Positions 63,928 to 64,000 of a DNA stretch of 64,000 nt are shown here, one piece after another. Source of the DNA: Gillisella vitis (GTDB taxonomy: Bacteria > Pseudomonadota > Alphaproteobacteria > Rhizobiales > Rhizobiaceae); the NCBI RefSeq assembly GCF_014204625.1, contig NZ_JACHLU010000016.1, positions 48,540 through 112,539 of the forward strand. The letters run 5' to 3'. The notes below the pieces were generated by a model. It saw only the letters and a program-made list of their open reading frames with translations. It was not told the origin of the DNA and did not search any database. A program made the position numbers and the translations under genes. Positions within the stretch are counted from its first letter, which is position 1; each line of letters begins with the position of its first letter.

Positions 63928-64000
63928 GTTATTTGACAATTTTATATGAGAAGAAAGAGAAACGTGGACGGCGGTTTTGCGTTGGAGACAGAAGAGATTT

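Noticed and set aside
63776..64000. Start of the 16S rRNA gene inside the window
   Set aside because: The conserved beginning of bacterial 16S rRNA (around AGAGTTTGATC) is not present before the window ends; only leader-like sequence is seen.

Overview
The window looks like chromosomal DNA of a Rhizobiaceae alphaproteobacterium, probably of the Agrobacterium/Allorhizobium/Rhizobium group. The grounds are a rhizobial-type ornithine decarboxylase with a long speF-like leader, an exbB-exbD-tonB operon with a TGA-N9-TCA (RirA-type) site, an amino acid:carrier-protein ligase cluster of the kind described in Bradyrhizobium and Agrobacterium, short rhizobial intergenic palindromes built on GTTTGTC/GACAAAC, and an rrn-type upstream region at the right edge. 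I saw no insertion sequence, prophage, CRISPR array or tRNA gene.

Layout. 1-2.5 kb: methionine importer metN-metI-metQ. 2.6-6.7 kb: OmpW-family porin (minus strand) behind an FNR/FixK-like box, then a secreted phosphoesterase and a di-haem cytochrome c peroxidase. 6.9-9.2 kb: GNAT acetyltransferase and ornithine decarboxylase, whose long leader holds a possible regulatory upstream ORF. 9.2-18.5 kb: mostly housekeeping and small accessory genes: a LysR regulator, a DUF1007/NicO metal-efflux pair, a GNAT enzyme with a small membrane protein, a DUF533/TerB-like protein, KDPG aldolase, a CYTH-CHAD pair, TrhO-type rhodanese, a 52-residue YqaE/Pmp3 protein and an AraC regulator.

18.9-25.8 kb: pectin-oligomer uptake operon (two permeases, ATPase, binding protein, cytoplasmic GH28, GH105), divergent from the AraC regulator. 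25.8-30.2 kb: tonB-exbD-exbB (minus strand) and a chemoreceptor. 30.5-34.7 kb: a stand-alone Lrp/AsnC ligand domain, a 978-residue kinase/aminotransferase-fold fusion and purU.

35-51.4 kb is the most interesting block. It holds an exopolysaccharide locus (GH5 endoglucanase, Wzy-like polymerase, Wzz/GumC-like co-polymerase, GT4, GT2, Wzx-like flippase, tandem alpha/beta hydrolase). Converging on it is a tightly overlapping operon: carrier protein - acyl-CoA-dehydrogenase-fold flavoprotein - aminoacyl-tRNA-synthetase-like amino acid:carrier-protein ligase - DUF1839 protein - GH2 beta-mannosidase-like enzyme. I infer that an amino acid is activated, loaded on the carrier, possibly oxidised, and used with a surface polysaccharide or glycoconjugate.

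51.6-54.5 kb: epmB-epmA divergent from efp, so the elongation factor P modification pathway and its target sit together. 54.6-56.7 kb: a cobalamin riboswitch with a CbiM-like permease, then a long-form purC. 56.7-63.5 kb: TetR regulator and a complete RND tripartite efflux system, closed by a strong terminator. 63.55-64 kb: no protein gene; a promoter and palindromes that resemble the region upstream of a ribosomal RNA operon, which would begin beyond the right edge.
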